From Kuafuiihalomonas sp050331295 (GTDB taxonomy: Bacteria; Myxococcota; Kuafuiibacteriia; Kuafuiibacteriales; Kuafuiibacteriaceae), in the NCBI GenBank assembly GCA_050331295.1, contig JBHJGZ010000004.1:310001-374000 (forward strand): DNA of 64,000 nucleotides. Reading direction: 5' to 3'. The position numbers and the translations under genes were made by a program. The notes under the pieces were generated by a model that saw nothing but the letters and a program-made list of their open reading frames with translations, did not search any database and was not told the DNA's origin. Below are positions 43,980 to 53,707 of this stretch, piece after piece. Each line of letters begins with the position of its first letter. Position 1 is the first letter of the stretch.

Positions 43980-45221
43980 TTGCTCGAGTCCCCGTCCAAA
44001 GAGCCTCGGGTGATTTCGTTCGCGGGGCACGCCCTCACCCGAGTGATCGCGCGCGGCGGGATGGCGGACATCTATCGTGCGCGACCCCTCGACGAGCCGG
44101 CGGGGCCGTGGCGCGCGGTCAAGCTGATGCGCTCTTCGGTGGATCACGAAGCCCTGCGGCTCCGGTTGTTCGCACGGGAGATGAAGATCGCAGAACACCT
44201 CGTCCATCCGAACATTGTCCGGGTTCTGGGATCCGGTACCGAGGAGGGCCGCCCGTATCTGCTGATGGACTACGTGGGAGGCAGGGACGCGGAGTCGTTT
44301 TGTGCGCGTACGCGAGGAGCACCGCTGCCGTACGAGTTGGCGCTGGCGCTCGGCGCCCAAGCGGCGCGGGGCCTCGGACACGCTCACCGGGTTCGTCACA
44401 CCGGGATGAAGTTGGGCATCGTTCACCGTGACGTTAGCCCAGGGAACATTCGCATCGGATGGGATGGGACGGTGAAGGTGTTGGATTTCGGAGTGGCGCG
44501 GCTTCTCCACGGAGGTGACCCGGAGACCCAGACCGGCATCCTCAGAGGCAAATTCGCCTATATGTCGCCCGAACAGGCGCGCGGCGACCCCATCGACCCC
44601 AGAAGTGACGTGTTCTCACTGGGCGTGGTCCTGTACGAATTGATCGTAGGTCAACCTGCCTTTCGCGGCGAAGGACCCATCGACACCTTGGAAAGGATTC
44701 GAAACATGCGCCTGACTCTGCCGAGTCAGGCCCGCTCTGGGATTTCGCCCGAGGTGGACGAGATCTTGGCGCGAGCCTTGGCCAAGGATCCGGCGTTTCG
44801 CTATCGCGATGGAATTCACATGGCCGAAGCCTTCGAGCACTTCTTGAAGCGTCGACGGTTCGAAGGGCGTAGAGCTTGGGCAGAATACCTAGCGACGGTC
44901 CATTCGAAAGAATACGCGCAAGAGCAAGCCATGTTGGACGAGGAGGAGGGATGGCTCAGAGACGCGATGCTTCGTCCGGAACCGTTTACGACATCCCCAC
45001 CGACCTCCGGGCGAAGACTGTTGGGGCAGTCGGTGCTCGAGCCGTCGGCGGTGCGGCGGACCACTCGAAGACCGAGATGGTTGCTGGTGCTGGCTGGCAT
45101 CCTGCTCTTGCTGGCCGGAGCATGGGGAGTGGCGGTCTCTCGACGTTCCTCCGATTCCGGGGTTCGCAGACTGGCGCCGGTGCCCATCGAGTTGGGTCCG
45201 GAAGACAGCCCTTCCCCTTGA
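43980..45221 (+). CDS. membrane-anchored Ser/Thr protein kinase
   Basis: 413 residues. Residues about 15-290 are a Hanks-type kinase with a degenerate Gly loop ARGGMADIYRAR, Lys in RAVKLMRS, catalytic loop IVHRDVSPGNIR, DFGVARLL and the activation segment FAYMSPEQARGDPIDP. HRDVSPGN is the form usual in myxobacteria. A helix near residues 365-385 (RPRWLLVLAGILLLLAGAWG) anchors the protein with a short periplasmic tail of about 30 residues. Start is TTG 43980 or GTG 44010; neither is certain. It is divergent from the response regulator and 78 bp before purA. Confidence 0.9.
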   Translation: MLESPSKEPRVISFAGHALTRVIARGGMADIYRARPLDEPAGPWRAVKLMRSSVDHEALRLRLFAREMKIAEHLVHPNIVRVLGSGTEEGRPYLLMDYVGGRDAESFCARTRGAPLPYELALALGAQAARGLGHAHRVRHTGMKLGIVHRDVSPGNIRIGWDGTVKVLDFGVARLLHGGDPETQTGILRGKFAYMSPEQARGDPIDPRSDVFSLGVVLYELIVGQPAFRGEGPIDTLERIRNMRLTLPSQARSGISPEVDEILARALAKDPAFRYRDGIHMAEAFEHFLKRRRFEGRRAWAEYLATVHSKEYAQEQAMLDEEEGWLRDAMLRPEPFTTSPPTSGRRLLGQSVLEPSAVRRTTRRPRWLLVLAGILLLLAGAWGVAVSRRSSDSGVRRLAPVPIELGPEDSPSP

Positions 45222-45299
45222 GGTGGGGAGCGTTTTTCTGCCCCCTGCGGGACATCTCGGTGGCCCCACCGCGACGACCAAGGTAGCGTGGGAGGGCCG

Positions 45300-46583
45300 A
45301 TGGGCAACGTCGTCATCGTAGGCGCCCAGTGGGGCGACGAAGGCAAGGGTAAAGTGGTCGACCGCTACGCGGAGCGGGCCGGATGGGTCGTCCGATATCA
45401 GGGCGGAAACAACGCGGGGCACACTTTGGTCGTGAATGGACACACTACCGTGCTCCACCTGATCCCAAGCGGGATTCTTCATTCGACCACCCGCTGCGCC
45501 ATCGGAAACGGCGTGGTCCTGGACCCACAAGTGCTCCTGACGGAGATCGATGCTCTCCGAGCGCGGGACATCGACTGCGACAGCCGCCTGCTCATCAGCG
45601 GGGCCGCGCACGTCATCATGCCCTACCATCGAGCCTTGGATCGTGCGCGAGAACGGAAGGACGCCATCGGAACCACCGGTCGGGGCATCGGGCCGGCTTA
45701 CGAAGACAAGGTCTCACGCCGAGGGATTCGAGTATCGGACCTCTTGGTGTCGGAGCGGCTCACGGCCAAGGTTCACAGTCGCCTGCCAGAGGTAAAGGCT
45801 CAGCTCGAGTTCCTCGGAGCGGAATCGGCTGAGCATCACGCCGATGAAATCATCGAGCGCTATGTCGAGTTCGGGGAGCGGCTCGCACCGATGGTTGGCG
45901 ATGTGGGCCACGCGTTACATGAGGCGGCAGCGTCTGGAGAGAGGCTCCTCTTCGAGGGGGCGCAAGGTGTCTTGCTTGATGTCGATCATGGAACCTATCC
46001 ATATGTCACGTCATCGAATACCATCTCTGGTGCAGCTTCGGGCGGTACTGGCGTGGGGCCTGCGCATCTCACGAACGTGGTGGGAATCCTCAAGGCTTAC
46101 TGCACCCGGGTCGGATCCGGGCCGTTTCCTTCGGAGCTCCGCGGTGCTCAAGCGGAAGCGCTCCGCGATGCGGGCCGTGAATACGGGGCCACAACGGGAC
46201 GTCCGCGACGATGTGGATGGTTGGACCTGGTCGCGCTTCGGTACGCGGTGCGGGTGGCCGGCATCCAACAGGTGGCGGTGACGAAACTGGATGTGCTTTC
46301 TCAGTTCGAAAACATCGCGGTGTGCACGGCCTACGACGTGGACGGCGATCGGATGACGACGTATCCGGAAGATCCGGACCGCCTCGCTCGAGCCAAACCT
46401 TTGACCGAGGCGAAGCCGGGCTTCCCGAGCTTTGGGCCGATTCGAGATCTGAAGGATCTCCCGAAGGCCGCGCGGTCCTATCTCGATTTCGTAGCTGAGC
46501 AACTGCAGGTCGAGATCTGCTTGATCTCTGTGGGACCGAGCCGGGGTGAAGACCTCGAACTGATGGATCCCTTCGCCGCCTGA
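45300..46583 (+). CDS. purA: adenylosuccinate synthetase
   Basis: 427 residues. The GTP/IMP-binding start is VVIVGAQWGDEGKGKVVDRY. Further motifs are QGGNNAGHTLVVNGHTT, GTTGRGIGPAYEDKVSRRGI and LFEGAQGVLLDVDHGTYPY. It makes adenylosuccinate from IMP, Asp and GTP. GGGAGGGCCG lies directly before ATG 45300. leuS starts 17 bp later, so the two are likely co-transcribed. Confidence 0.97.
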   Translation: MGNVVIVGAQWGDEGKGKVVDRYAERAGWVVRYQGGNNAGHTLVVNGHTTVLHLIPSGILHSTTRCAIGNGVVLDPQVLLTEIDALRARDIDCDSRLLISGAAHVIMPYHRALDRARERKDAIGTTGRGIGPAYEDKVSRRGIRVSDLLVSERLTAKVHSRLPEVKAQLEFLGAESAEHHADEIIERYVEFGERLAPMVGDVGHALHEAAASGERLLFEGAQGVLLDVDHGTYPYVTSSNTISGAASGGTGVGPAHLTNVVGILKAYCTRVGSGPFPSELRGAQAEALRDAGREYGATTGRPRRCGWLDLVALRYAVRVAGIQQVAVTKLDVLSQFENIAVCTAYDVDGDRMTTYPEDPDRLARAKPLTEAKPGFPSFGPIRDLKDLPKAARSYLDFVAEQLQVEICLISVGPSRGEDLELMDPFAA

Positions 46584-46600
46584 CCCTCGAGGACGCTTTC

Positions 46601-49117
46601 ATGGCCTACGACCCTCAACGTATCGAACCTCGCTGGCAGCGATGGTGGGAAGAGAAGCAGACATTCAAGGCCTCGGACGACCGAAGCCAACCCAAGTTCT
46701 ACGCCCTGTCCATGTTCCCTTATCCATCCGGAAAGGGACTCCATATCGGTCATCCGGCGAGTTACATCGGCGCCGATATCCTGAGTCGGAAACGACGGGC
46801 CCAGGGCTACAACGTTCTTCACCCCATGGGGTACGACGCCTTCGGCCTGCCGGCGGAGCAAAAGGCCATCGACGAAGGCATCCCACCGCAGGAGAGTACT
46901 CGTCAGGCCATCCAGAGCTTCCGTAGCACCCTCAAGAAGTGCGGATTCTCTTATGACTGGAGCCGCGAGGTCAGCACCGCCGAACCCAGCTACTACAAGT
47001 GGACTCAGTGGATATTCACCAAGCTCTTTGAAAGAGGTCTTGCATACCAGACAGAAACCTTCGTGAACTGGTGTCCGGCCCTCGGGACCGTTTTGGCGAA
47101 CGACGAGGTCATCGACGGGAAATCGGAGCGCGGTGGACACCCGGTTGAGCGCAAGCTCATGCGGCAGTGGATGATCCGCATAACCGACTATGCGGAGGCC
47201 TTGCTTGCTGGCCTCGACGAACTGGACTGGCCAGAGCAGACCAAGCTCGGTCAGAGGGAGCGGATAGGTCGCAGCCAGGGGGCCGAAATCGACTTCGAGA
47301 TCGTAGGCCACGGCGAAAGATTGACCGTATTCACGACCCGACCGGACACCCTGTGGGGTGCGACGTACATGGTCATGGCGCCTGAACACCCGCTGGTCGC
47401 CGACATCGTCACGGACGCGCAGCGCGCGCAGGTCGAAGAGTATCAGCTTCGAACCGCGTCGATGAGCGAAGTCGACCGACAAGCCAACCGGGAAAAGACC
47501 GGGGTCGACACGGGCGCTCGGGCCCGCAATCCGGTCACCGGCAGTCAGATTCCGATCTGGATCGCCGACTATGTGATCTACGGTTATGGAACGGGTTCCA
47601 TCATGGCGGTGCCGGCCCACGACCAGCGGGACTGGGAGTTTGCCAAGACCATGGGTCTCGACGTCGTCGACGTCATCGACGGCCGAAGCTCGGACGACGC
47701 TGCCCACGTCGGGGAGGGCACGATGATCAACAGCGGTCCTTTCGACGGAACGAAAACATCTGGGGGCGAAGCGATCGCAAAGGTCGTGAGCTATCTCGAG
47801 CGAGAGGGACTCGGTCGACCGAAGGTGACCTACAAGCTTCGTGACTGGACCTTCGCGAGACAGCGATATTGGGGCGAGCCGATACCCGTTTTGAAGGACG
47901 GGGACGACATTGTCCGGGTTCTAGACGTTTCGGAGCTTCCGCTGGAGCTCCCCACGATCGAAGACTATCAGCCCACCGGCACCGGTGCGTCCCCTTTGGC
48001 CCGCGCGCAGGATTGGGTGCAGGTCCGAGACCCTCAGACCGGCCGCGAACTCACCCGGGAGACCGACACCATGCCAGGCTCGGCCGGCTCGAGTTGGTAC
48101 TTCTTGCGCTATTGCGATCCGCACAACCCGCAACAGCTGTGCAGTCGGGAGGCCTCCGATTACTGGATGCCACCCGATCTCTATGTCGGGGGTCCGGAGC
48201 ATACCGTCGGCCACCTTCTGTACGCACGCATGTGGCAACGGTTTCTGTGGGAGCTGGGGGAGGTGAGGGATGCCGAACCTTTTCCGAAGCTACGTCATCA
48301 AGGAATGATCACGACCTTCACCTACTATGGGCCGGACAAACGAATCGTGCCTTGGGAACAAGTCGAAGAGCGTGAGGGTGGTGTCGTCCGGAGCGATACG
48401 GGAGAGGCTCTGGAGCAGCGAATCGAGAAAATGTCCAAACGAAAGGGCAACGTCGTGACTGCGGATCAGGTGATGATGACCCACGGTGCCGACGCCATGC
48501 GCGTGTATCTGTGTTTCCTCGGCCCGCACGAGCAGGACAAGCCTTGGGCACCTTTCGGTATCGAAGCGCAGAAGAACTTTCTTCGTCGAGTTTGGCGTCT
48601 CTATTTCGACGATGACGACCGTTCGAAGGTCGAGGATGGACGTGGGTCCGAAGCAGCGATGCGGATCGTGCATCAAGCCATCGCGAAGGTTTCAGAAGAT
48701 ATCGAGAAGATGGCGTTCAACACCGCGATCTCGGCCCTTCACGTCGCGGTTCGTGACCTCTCGGCGCTTTCCGAGCGAAGCCGGGAGGCTTTGGAACCGT
48801 TGGCGCAACTTCTCGCTCCGTTCGCTCCGCACATCGCCGAAGAGATCTGGTGGGAGGCGCTCGGTCGGCGTGACGGCATCAGCCGAGCTCCGTGGCCACG
48901 AGCAGACCCCGAGCGACTTCGCTCCGACACCGTCCGCATGGGCGTGCAGGTCCTCGGCAAGACGAGGGGCGAAATCGAGCTATCAAGGGAAGCGACGGAG
49001 GAGGAAGCCGTTGCGGCGGCTCGAGCCGACCCATCGGTCAGCCGTCACGTAGCAGGAAAGACCTTGGTCAAGGTGATCTACAAGCCGGGCAAGATCCTGA
49101 ATCTCATCACCAAGTAA
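46601..49117 (+). CDS. leuS: leucyl-tRNA synthetase
   Basis: 838 residues. The class I HIGH motif is PYPSGKGLHIGHPASYIGAD; the editing CP1 domain contains TTRPDTLWGATYMVMAPEHP; the KMSKS motif is EKMSKRKGNVVTADQVM. The C-terminal beta-grasp domain reads VQVLGKTRGEIELS and KTLVKVIYKPGKILN. Length and order match bacterial LeuRS with an intact proofreading domain. Its stop overlaps the MATE start (TAATG). Confidence 0.97.
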   Translation: MAYDPQRIEPRWQRWWEEKQTFKASDDRSQPKFYALSMFPYPSGKGLHIGHPASYIGADILSRKRRAQGYNVLHPMGYDAFGLPAEQKAIDEGIPPQESTRQAIQSFRSTLKKCGFSYDWSREVSTAEPSYYKWTQWIFTKLFERGLAYQTETFVNWCPALGTVLANDEVIDGKSERGGHPVERKLMRQWMIRITDYAEALLAGLDELDWPEQTKLGQRERIGRSQGAEIDFEIVGHGERLTVFTTRPDTLWGATYMVMAPEHPLVADIVTDAQRAQVEEYQLRTASMSEVDRQANREKTGVDTGARARNPVTGSQIPIWIADYVIYGYGTGSIMAVPAHDQRDWEFAKTMGLDVVDVIDGRSSDDAAHVGEGTMINSGPFDGTKTSGGEAIAKVVSYLEREGLGRPKVTYKLRDWTFARQRYWGEPIPVLKDGDDIVRVLDVSELPLELPTIEDYQPTGTGASPLARAQDWVQVRDPQTGRELTRETDTMPGSAGSSWYFLRYCDPHNPQQLCSREASDYWMPPDLYVGGPEHTVGHLLYARMWQRFLWELGEVRDAEPFPKLRHQGMITTFTYYGPDKRIVPWEQVEEREGGVVRSDTGEALEQRIEKMSKRKGNVVTADQVMMTHGADAMRVYLCFLGPHEQDKPWAPFGIEAQKNFLRRVWRLYFDDDDRSKVEDGRGSEAAMRIVHQAIAKVSEDIEKMAFNTAISALHVAVRDLSALSERSREALEPLAQLLAPFAPHIAEEIWWEALGRRDGISRAPWPRADPERLRSDTVRMGVQVLGKTRGEIELSREATEEEAVAAARADPSVSRHVAGKTLVKVIYKPGKILNLITK

Positions 49118-50460
49118 TGGGCACCCTGATCCGGGAGGCGGCCCAACTCTTTCGTGTCGCGGCTCCCATGATGGCGGCACAGGGAGGGATGGTGCTCATG
49201 GGAGTGGTGGACACCATGGTCGTCGGTCGGGTCTCTGCGGTCGATGTGGCCGCCGTGGGGCTCGGGAACAATGTCGCCAATATCGTTTTGGCACTCGGCG
49301 TGGGCCTGGCCATGGGAACCGAGCCGTTCGTGGCCCAGGCCAAAGGACGGGGAGACGAGGGACGGGCCTTGGCGTGGCTGCGTCAGAGTGTGTGGCTCAG
49401 TCTCTTTGTCTCGGTGCCGGCAGCGCTCGGTACGCTCGGATTTCCGTGGGTGTTCGGTCCGCTCGCGATCGAGGACCAGATCGCGGAGGGTGCGACAGCA
49501 TACGTTGCGGCGCGGGTTCCCGGACACCTGTTCTGCTTTTTGTTTTCGACCTACCGAAGCTTCCTTTCCGCCATGGGACACACGCAGCCGGTGCTTTGGG
49601 CGGTGCTTTGGACCAATGTTGCAAACCTTTTGATGGACCTCCTGTTCGTGTGGACATTCGGAATGGGTGCATTGGGCGTGGGACTGGCGACCTCCCTCGG
49701 GTGGGTGCTCTTGTTCTTGTTGAGTCAGCGGGCGGTCCGGCGTTCGTTTGGAGTCGCGTTTCGTTGGACGCAGATTCCCAACGGACGGAACCGGCCGGAC
49801 TTCGGAGAGCTGAATGCCTTGGTGCGGATCGGGCTACCGGTGGCCCTTCAGTTCGTGCTGGAGGTGGGTATCTTCGCTGTGGTCGCGGTGCTGGTCGCGA
49901 CATTGGGCGCGATCCCACTGGCCGGTCACCAGATCGCCATCACCATGGCTTCCTTGACGTTCATGCTCGCCACCGGAATCGCCGCGGCGGCGACGGCTAG
50001 GGTCGGTTTCCATATTGGCGCGGAGACCCCGCGCCTTGCCCGATATGTGGGCCTTGTCGCGGTCGGGATGGGGGTGCTCTTGATGGCCGTCGGAGGGCTC
50101 ACGTTCCTGCTTCTCGGAACCGACATCGCCCGGGCATTCGCTCCTGCCGAGCCGCAGGTTGTTGCGGCCGGGCGAGATCTGCTGGTGATGGCGGCGCTCT
50201 TCAGTCTGTCTGATGGCGTTCAAGCGGTGGCCGCAGGTGCACTCCGAGGTGTCGGAGACACCCGCTTCGCATTCGGCGCCAACGTCGTGGGCTATTGGAT
50301 GGTCGGTCTCCCCGTGTCTTGGGTCCTGGGTCTCGAATGGGAGTACGGCGCGGTCGGACTCTGGTGGGGACTGGTGGTCGGATTGACCGCGGTCGCCCTG
50401 GCTTTGTTGTCGCGATTCATCATCCTTTCGGGTCGCCCGTTATCGGCTCTGGAGGCCTGA
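49117..50460 (+). CDS. MATE-family efflux transporter
   Basis: 447 residues and about 12 membrane helices in two related halves. The opening LFRVAAPMMAAQGGMVLMGV and the VDTMVVGR signature follow the MATE/NorM pattern, repeated in the second half as RIGLPVALQFVLEVG. Substrates are probably cationic drugs or toxic metabolites exported by Na+ or H+ antiport, which the sequence cannot decide. ATG 49117 overlaps the leuS stop by one base. The 3' end overlaps the convergent RlmN-like gene by 21 bp. Confidence 0.92.
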   Translation: MGTLIREAAQLFRVAAPMMAAQGGMVLMGVVDTMVVGRVSAVDVAAVGLGNNVANIVLALGVGLAMGTEPFVAQAKGRGDEGRALAWLRQSVWLSLFVSVPAALGTLGFPWVFGPLAIEDQIAEGATAYVAARVPGHLFCFLFSTYRSFLSAMGHTQPVLWAVLWTNVANLLMDLLFVWTFGMGALGVGLATSLGWVLLFLLSQRAVRRSFGVAFRWTQIPNGRNRPDFGELNALVRIGLPVALQFVLEVGIFAVVAVLVATLGAIPLAGHQIAITMASLTFMLATGIAAAATARVGFHIGAETPRLARYVGLVAVGMGVLLMAVGGLTFLLLGTDIARAFAPAEPQVVAAGRDLLVMAALFSLSDGVQAVAAGALRGVGDTRFAFGANVVGYWMVGLPVSWVLGLEWEYGAVGLWWGLVVGLTAVALALLSRFIILSGRPLSALEA

Positions 50461-51456
50461 GAGGGTGACGAGCTGGCCGCAGGCTGCGGCGAAGTCCTGG
50501 CCCCGAGCCTTGCGCGCCATCGCCCGGTGTCCGAAGGTGCTAAGGATTCGGGCGAATTCGTCCACTGCATCCGACGACGGTGGTCGGTGCTCCGCACCGG
50601 TCGAATTGACCGGGAGGAGGTTGAAGCGAACCTGGGCCCGAAAGCCAGCCATCAAACGACCGGCGGATTCTGCGTCTCTCGCCGTATCATTTACGCCTTC
50701 GATGAGCGTGATCTCGACAAAGGGCGGTCGACCGGGACGATGGCTCCGGAAGCAATTTGCCATCTGTTCCACGCTGAGCCGCTGCGTCGGCACCAGCGTG
50801 CGACGGACCTCATCACGCGCACAATGAAGAGACCACGCCAGATGCGTAGGCCACTCCATGCACCGGATCAGCGCTTTCTCCGAGGGAACGACAGTGGATA
50901 CGGTGATGTGTCGAGGCCCAATGCCCCATATCCGGCTGTCGGTCATCAGCGCGATGGCACGTTCGACATTTCGGAAATTATCCAACGGCTCACCCATGCC
51001 CATGAAGACGACGTTCCGGAGACGTGGCCAATTGAGCGACCGGGTGAGACGAATCCCGTGCCAGAGCTGCGCGATCATCAGTTCGGTGGGGACATTTCGC
51101 GCCTGTCCCATTCGACCCGTGGCACAGAAGGTGCAACCTCTCCTGCAACCGACTTGGGAAGACACACACAGAGTCGTTCGGTCGGACGTCGGAATCAAAA
51201 CCGCCTCAAACGTCCCCACCGACGTCATGAACTTCAGCTTGCGTGTGGGATCGTTCGCGCTTGTGGTTGCGACAACTTGGGTTTCGGGCAGGACGAGCCG
51301 GGGAAGCAGGTCGGAGCGGATTCGCCCAAAGCCATCCAAACCTGGATCCCTTCCAGATCGCAGCAATCGGGCGACAACTCGCGCGCGTGTCGCGCTTTCG
51401 AGGGTGTGCGCTAGTTCAACAAACCCCTGATCAAACACTGTTCGAAGCGTTTTCAT
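50440..51456 (-). CDS. second RlmN/Cfr-family radical-SAM RNA methyltransferase, divergent
   Basis: 338 residues. The radical-SAM motif is CRRGCTFCATGRMGQ, preceded by TTLCVSSQVG. VVFMGMGEPLDNFRNVERA and ITVSTVVPSEKALIRCMEW follow, and the late methyl-carrying Cys is in DFAAACGQLV. The N-terminal domain differs clearly from that of the RlmN at 24204-25328 and lacks its usual helical accessory pattern. Both Cys of the RlmN/Cfr mechanism are present, so it should be active, but the RNA and position targeted (A2503 or other) are unknown. It is divergent from the receiver/Fis regulator. Confidence 0.85.
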   Translation of the reverse strand: MKTLRTVFDQGFVELAHTLESATRARVVARLLRSGRDPGLDGFGRIRSDLLPRLVLPETQVVATTSANDPTRKLKFMTSVGTFEAVLIPTSDRTTLCVSSQVGCRRGCTFCATGRMGQARNVPTELMIAQLWHGIRLTRSLNWPRLRNVVFMGMGEPLDNFRNVERAIALMTDSRIWGIGPRHITVSTVVPSEKALIRCMEWPTHLAWSLHCARDEVRRTLVPTQRLSVEQMANCFRSHRPGRPPFVEITLIEGVNDTARDAESAGRLMAGFRAQVRFNLLPVNSTGAEHRPPSSDAVDEFARILSTFGHRAMARKARGQDFAAACGQLVTLSGLQSR

Positions 51457-51640
51457 CCGCGTTTCGACCTTCGTTTGGCTGCGATCGACCCCAAAAAACG
51501 CCCAAATCCCTCATCCTGGACTCGACGCCCTTCCGCAAAAGTCGCTACGCTCACTTGCGTCGATAGTCGACCACGCTGGGTGAGAGAAGTTTTCGGGGGT
51601 CTCCGCGCAGCATTTCGCACTACCCCCGCCGGAGGAAGCC

Positions 51641-52270
51641 ATGAGGGACTGGTCCCAAACGCGGATACTCATTACGCACCGTTCTCCCCTCTCGGAGGAG
51701 CTTCGGTCGGTTCCGGGCGTCATCATAGAGCAAGATCGAAGCAAATACGAAAGCCGTCTGCGAGATGTGCAGCCTGACGCATTCGTGACCGACTTGGACG
51801 TGGAACCGGAACGACGGCTCGAATTGGTGCGGCGCGCGTTCGTCATCGCGCCGGAAGCCATTCTGATCGTCGCCGTGGAACCCCGACAGATGTCGTTGGC
51901 AGCCGAGGCCATGGAATATGGTTCCCACGGCTTCCTGCTCCTTCCCTTGAACGCGAAGGCGATGATGCAAGTCGTGCGTCGGGAGCTCGAGCATCGCGAT
52001 GCCGTGCAGGAGGTCGAACGCCTGCGACTCGAGCAGACATCACCCGGCCTGCCGATCCCCGGAGCAACGCTGGACGAGATTGAAAAGGCGGCCATTCTGC
52101 GTTCCCTCGATGCCGCCGGCGGAAGCACGGGGAAAGCTGCGAAGATGTTGGGCATCAGTGTGCGCAAGATCCAATATCGACTGCGGGAATGGCAGGAAAG
52201 CACGCCTGAGCTGTTCCACCGCAAAGGCAATCGGATCGTGGTTGCGAAGCGTCCCGCCGCTCGTGCCTGA
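51641..52270 (+). CDS. receiver-like regulator with Fis-type HTH and no AAA+ domain
   Basis: 209 residues. Residues about 5-120 are a receiver-like fold (ILITHRSPLSEELRS, DAFVTDLDVEPERR, HGFLLLPLNAKAM); the usual C-terminal Lys-Pro is replaced by LLPLN. Residues about 145-190 are an NtrC/Fis-type HTH (TLDEIEKAAILRSLDAAGGS, TGKAAKMLGISVRKIQYRL). The sigma-54 AAA+ domain is missing, as in RegA/ActR-like regulators. It should bind DNA, but ordinary phosphorylation is uncertain. GGAGG lies 6 nt before ATG 51641. Confidence 0.82.
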   Translation: MRDWSQTRILITHRSPLSEELRSVPGVIIEQDRSKYESRLRDVQPDAFVTDLDVEPERRLELVRRAFVIAPEAILIVAVEPRQMSLAAEAMEYGSHGFLLLPLNAKAMMQVVRRELEHRDAVQEVERLRLEQTSPGLPIPGATLDEIEKAAILRSLDAAGGSTGKAAKMLGISVRKIQYRLREWQESTPELFHRKGNRIVVAKRPAARA

Positions 52271-52307
52271 TCAGGCCGTGTGACTTCTCGAACCGAGGCG
52301 AGCGCAC

Positions 52308-53498
52308 TCAAGCGCTGAGGACCGCTTTGCGGATCCGAGCGGCTGTCGCGTCGATATCCTGGTCCGAACTCCGAATGTTGATGCCGAAGCCCGAACCGAG
52401 GCCGTCATCCACGACCCCGACACTCAGATTCACCGCACGCTCGAGGTAACGGTCTGTCTGGGGGAAGACGCCCTTCGCGACATCGTGGCCCCGCTGGGCC
52501 AACGCTCTTTGGATGTGTTCCATGTTGGAGTAGACGTGCCATCCGCTCCCGTCCAGGGTCTTTGTTCCGAGCGCACGTGCCACCCTTTTGGCGCGGTCGG
52601 GCTCGTCGAGGAACATCACCAAGAGACTTCCGACCTCTCCTTCGGGGGAGGTCACATGTCGAAAAGTGACGTGGGGAAGATCGAGTAACTGGGTCTTGAG
52701 TCGTGCCTTCTTGGCTCGAAGCGTTTCGGTGATGGTGTCGAGCTTCCGAAGTTGAGCCAGGGCCACGGCTCCGGTCAGCTCGTTGACCCGAAAGTTCATC
52801 CCGATGATCTCGCGGCGCCCGACCTCGACGCCGGTCCGATGAGGACGGTGACCCTGGTCGTGATAGCCGAATGACTTTTCGTATAGGTCAGCGTCGGATG
52901 TGACGAGGAGTCCGCCGTCTCCGGCTGTAAAGGTCTTGAAGAAATTCAAGGAGAAGCCGGCCATGCGACCGAAGCTGCCCACGGGACGCCCTCGATAGCG
53001 GGCCCCGGCGGCTTGGGCGCAGTCCTCGATCACAAGGAGGTCATGCTGCTTTGCGAATTGGATGATGTCATCGAGTCGCGCCGGATTACCCAGCATGTGT
53101 ACGGGCACCACCGCCTTGGTTTTCGATGTGAGTCGGCGGGGCAGATCGGCCGGGTCGAGATTCAAGGTGTCATCGACCTCGGCCAAGATCGGCGTGGCGC
53201 CAGTGAACAGGACGGCAGTATAGGTGGCCACGTAGGTATAGGCAGGGACGATTACCTCGTCGCCTTCACCGATGCCGAGGCTCATCATGGAGATCCAGAG
53301 AGCAGCGGTTCCGGAGTTCACGGCCAGGGCGTGCTCGGTCCCGACGAACGCCGCGAACTCTTGCTCGAGCGTCATCACTTTTCGTTTGAACCGAGCGTCG
53401 TTCGGATCTCCATAGCGATACAGGTGACCGGACCGGATCACCTCCAAGATCTGCTGCTCTTCTTCTTCACCAATCAGGTAGGAACCGGGACCGGGCAT
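52308..53498 (-). CDS. DegT/DnrJ-family sugar aminotransferase, KdnA-like
   Basis: 396 residues, PLP-dependent. The start MPGPGSYLIGEEEEQQILEV and then SGHLYRYGD resembles KdnA, which makes 8-amino-8-deoxy-Kdo for lipopolysaccharide. Typical DegT motifs are NSGTAALWISMMSLGIGEGD, VIVPAYTYVAT, VIEDCAQAAGARYRG and the PLP Lys segment FSLNFFKTFTAGDGGLL. No KdnB-like dehydrogenase is adjacent. ATG 53498 follows a GAGGAGG at 11 nt; an in-frame start at 53609 is less likely. It is divergent from a glycosyltransferase, 209 bp apart, supporting a surface-sugar role. Confidence 0.82.
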   Translation of the reverse strand: MPGPGSYLIGEEEEQQILEVIRSGHLYRYGDPNDARFKRKVMTLEQEFAAFVGTEHALAVNSGTAALWISMMSLGIGEGDEVIVPAYTYVATYTAVLFTGATPILAEVDDTLNLDPADLPRRLTSKTKAVVPVHMLGNPARLDDIIQFAKQHDLLVIEDCAQAAGARYRGRPVGSFGRMAGFSLNFFKTFTAGDGGLLVTSDADLYEKSFGYHDQGHRPHRTGVEVGRREIIGMNFRVNELTGAVALAQLRKLDTITETLRAKKARLKTQLLDLPHVTFRHVTSPEGEVGSLLVMFLDEPDRAKRVARALGTKTLDGSGWHVYSNMEHIQRALAQRGHDVAKGVFPQTDRYLERAVNLSVGVVDDGLGSGFGINIRSSDQDIDATAARIRKAVLSA

Positions 53499-53707
53499 GA
53501 TTCGATGCACCTCCTCGCCGCCGCTGCGGGCGGAAGAGCCGCGTGTAGAGCACTCGATTCGCGGCGGCAAGCGGGATGATGTTAGGGTCCTCCCGAGTGA
53601 TGCCATCACATTGTCACGATTCCATCGTTGGTTTGCCTGCGTTCATCGGCTTTCATCCCGGGCGGCCGGATTGGGCAGGGATTCCCTAAAGGCGGGAGAC
53701 ACAAGAT

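Noticed and set aside
51457..51640. possible small RNA gene in the divergent gap before the receiver/Fis regulator
   Set aside because: I found no stable hairpin with a T-run and no tRNA-like cloverleaf; the region is adequately explained as two promoters.
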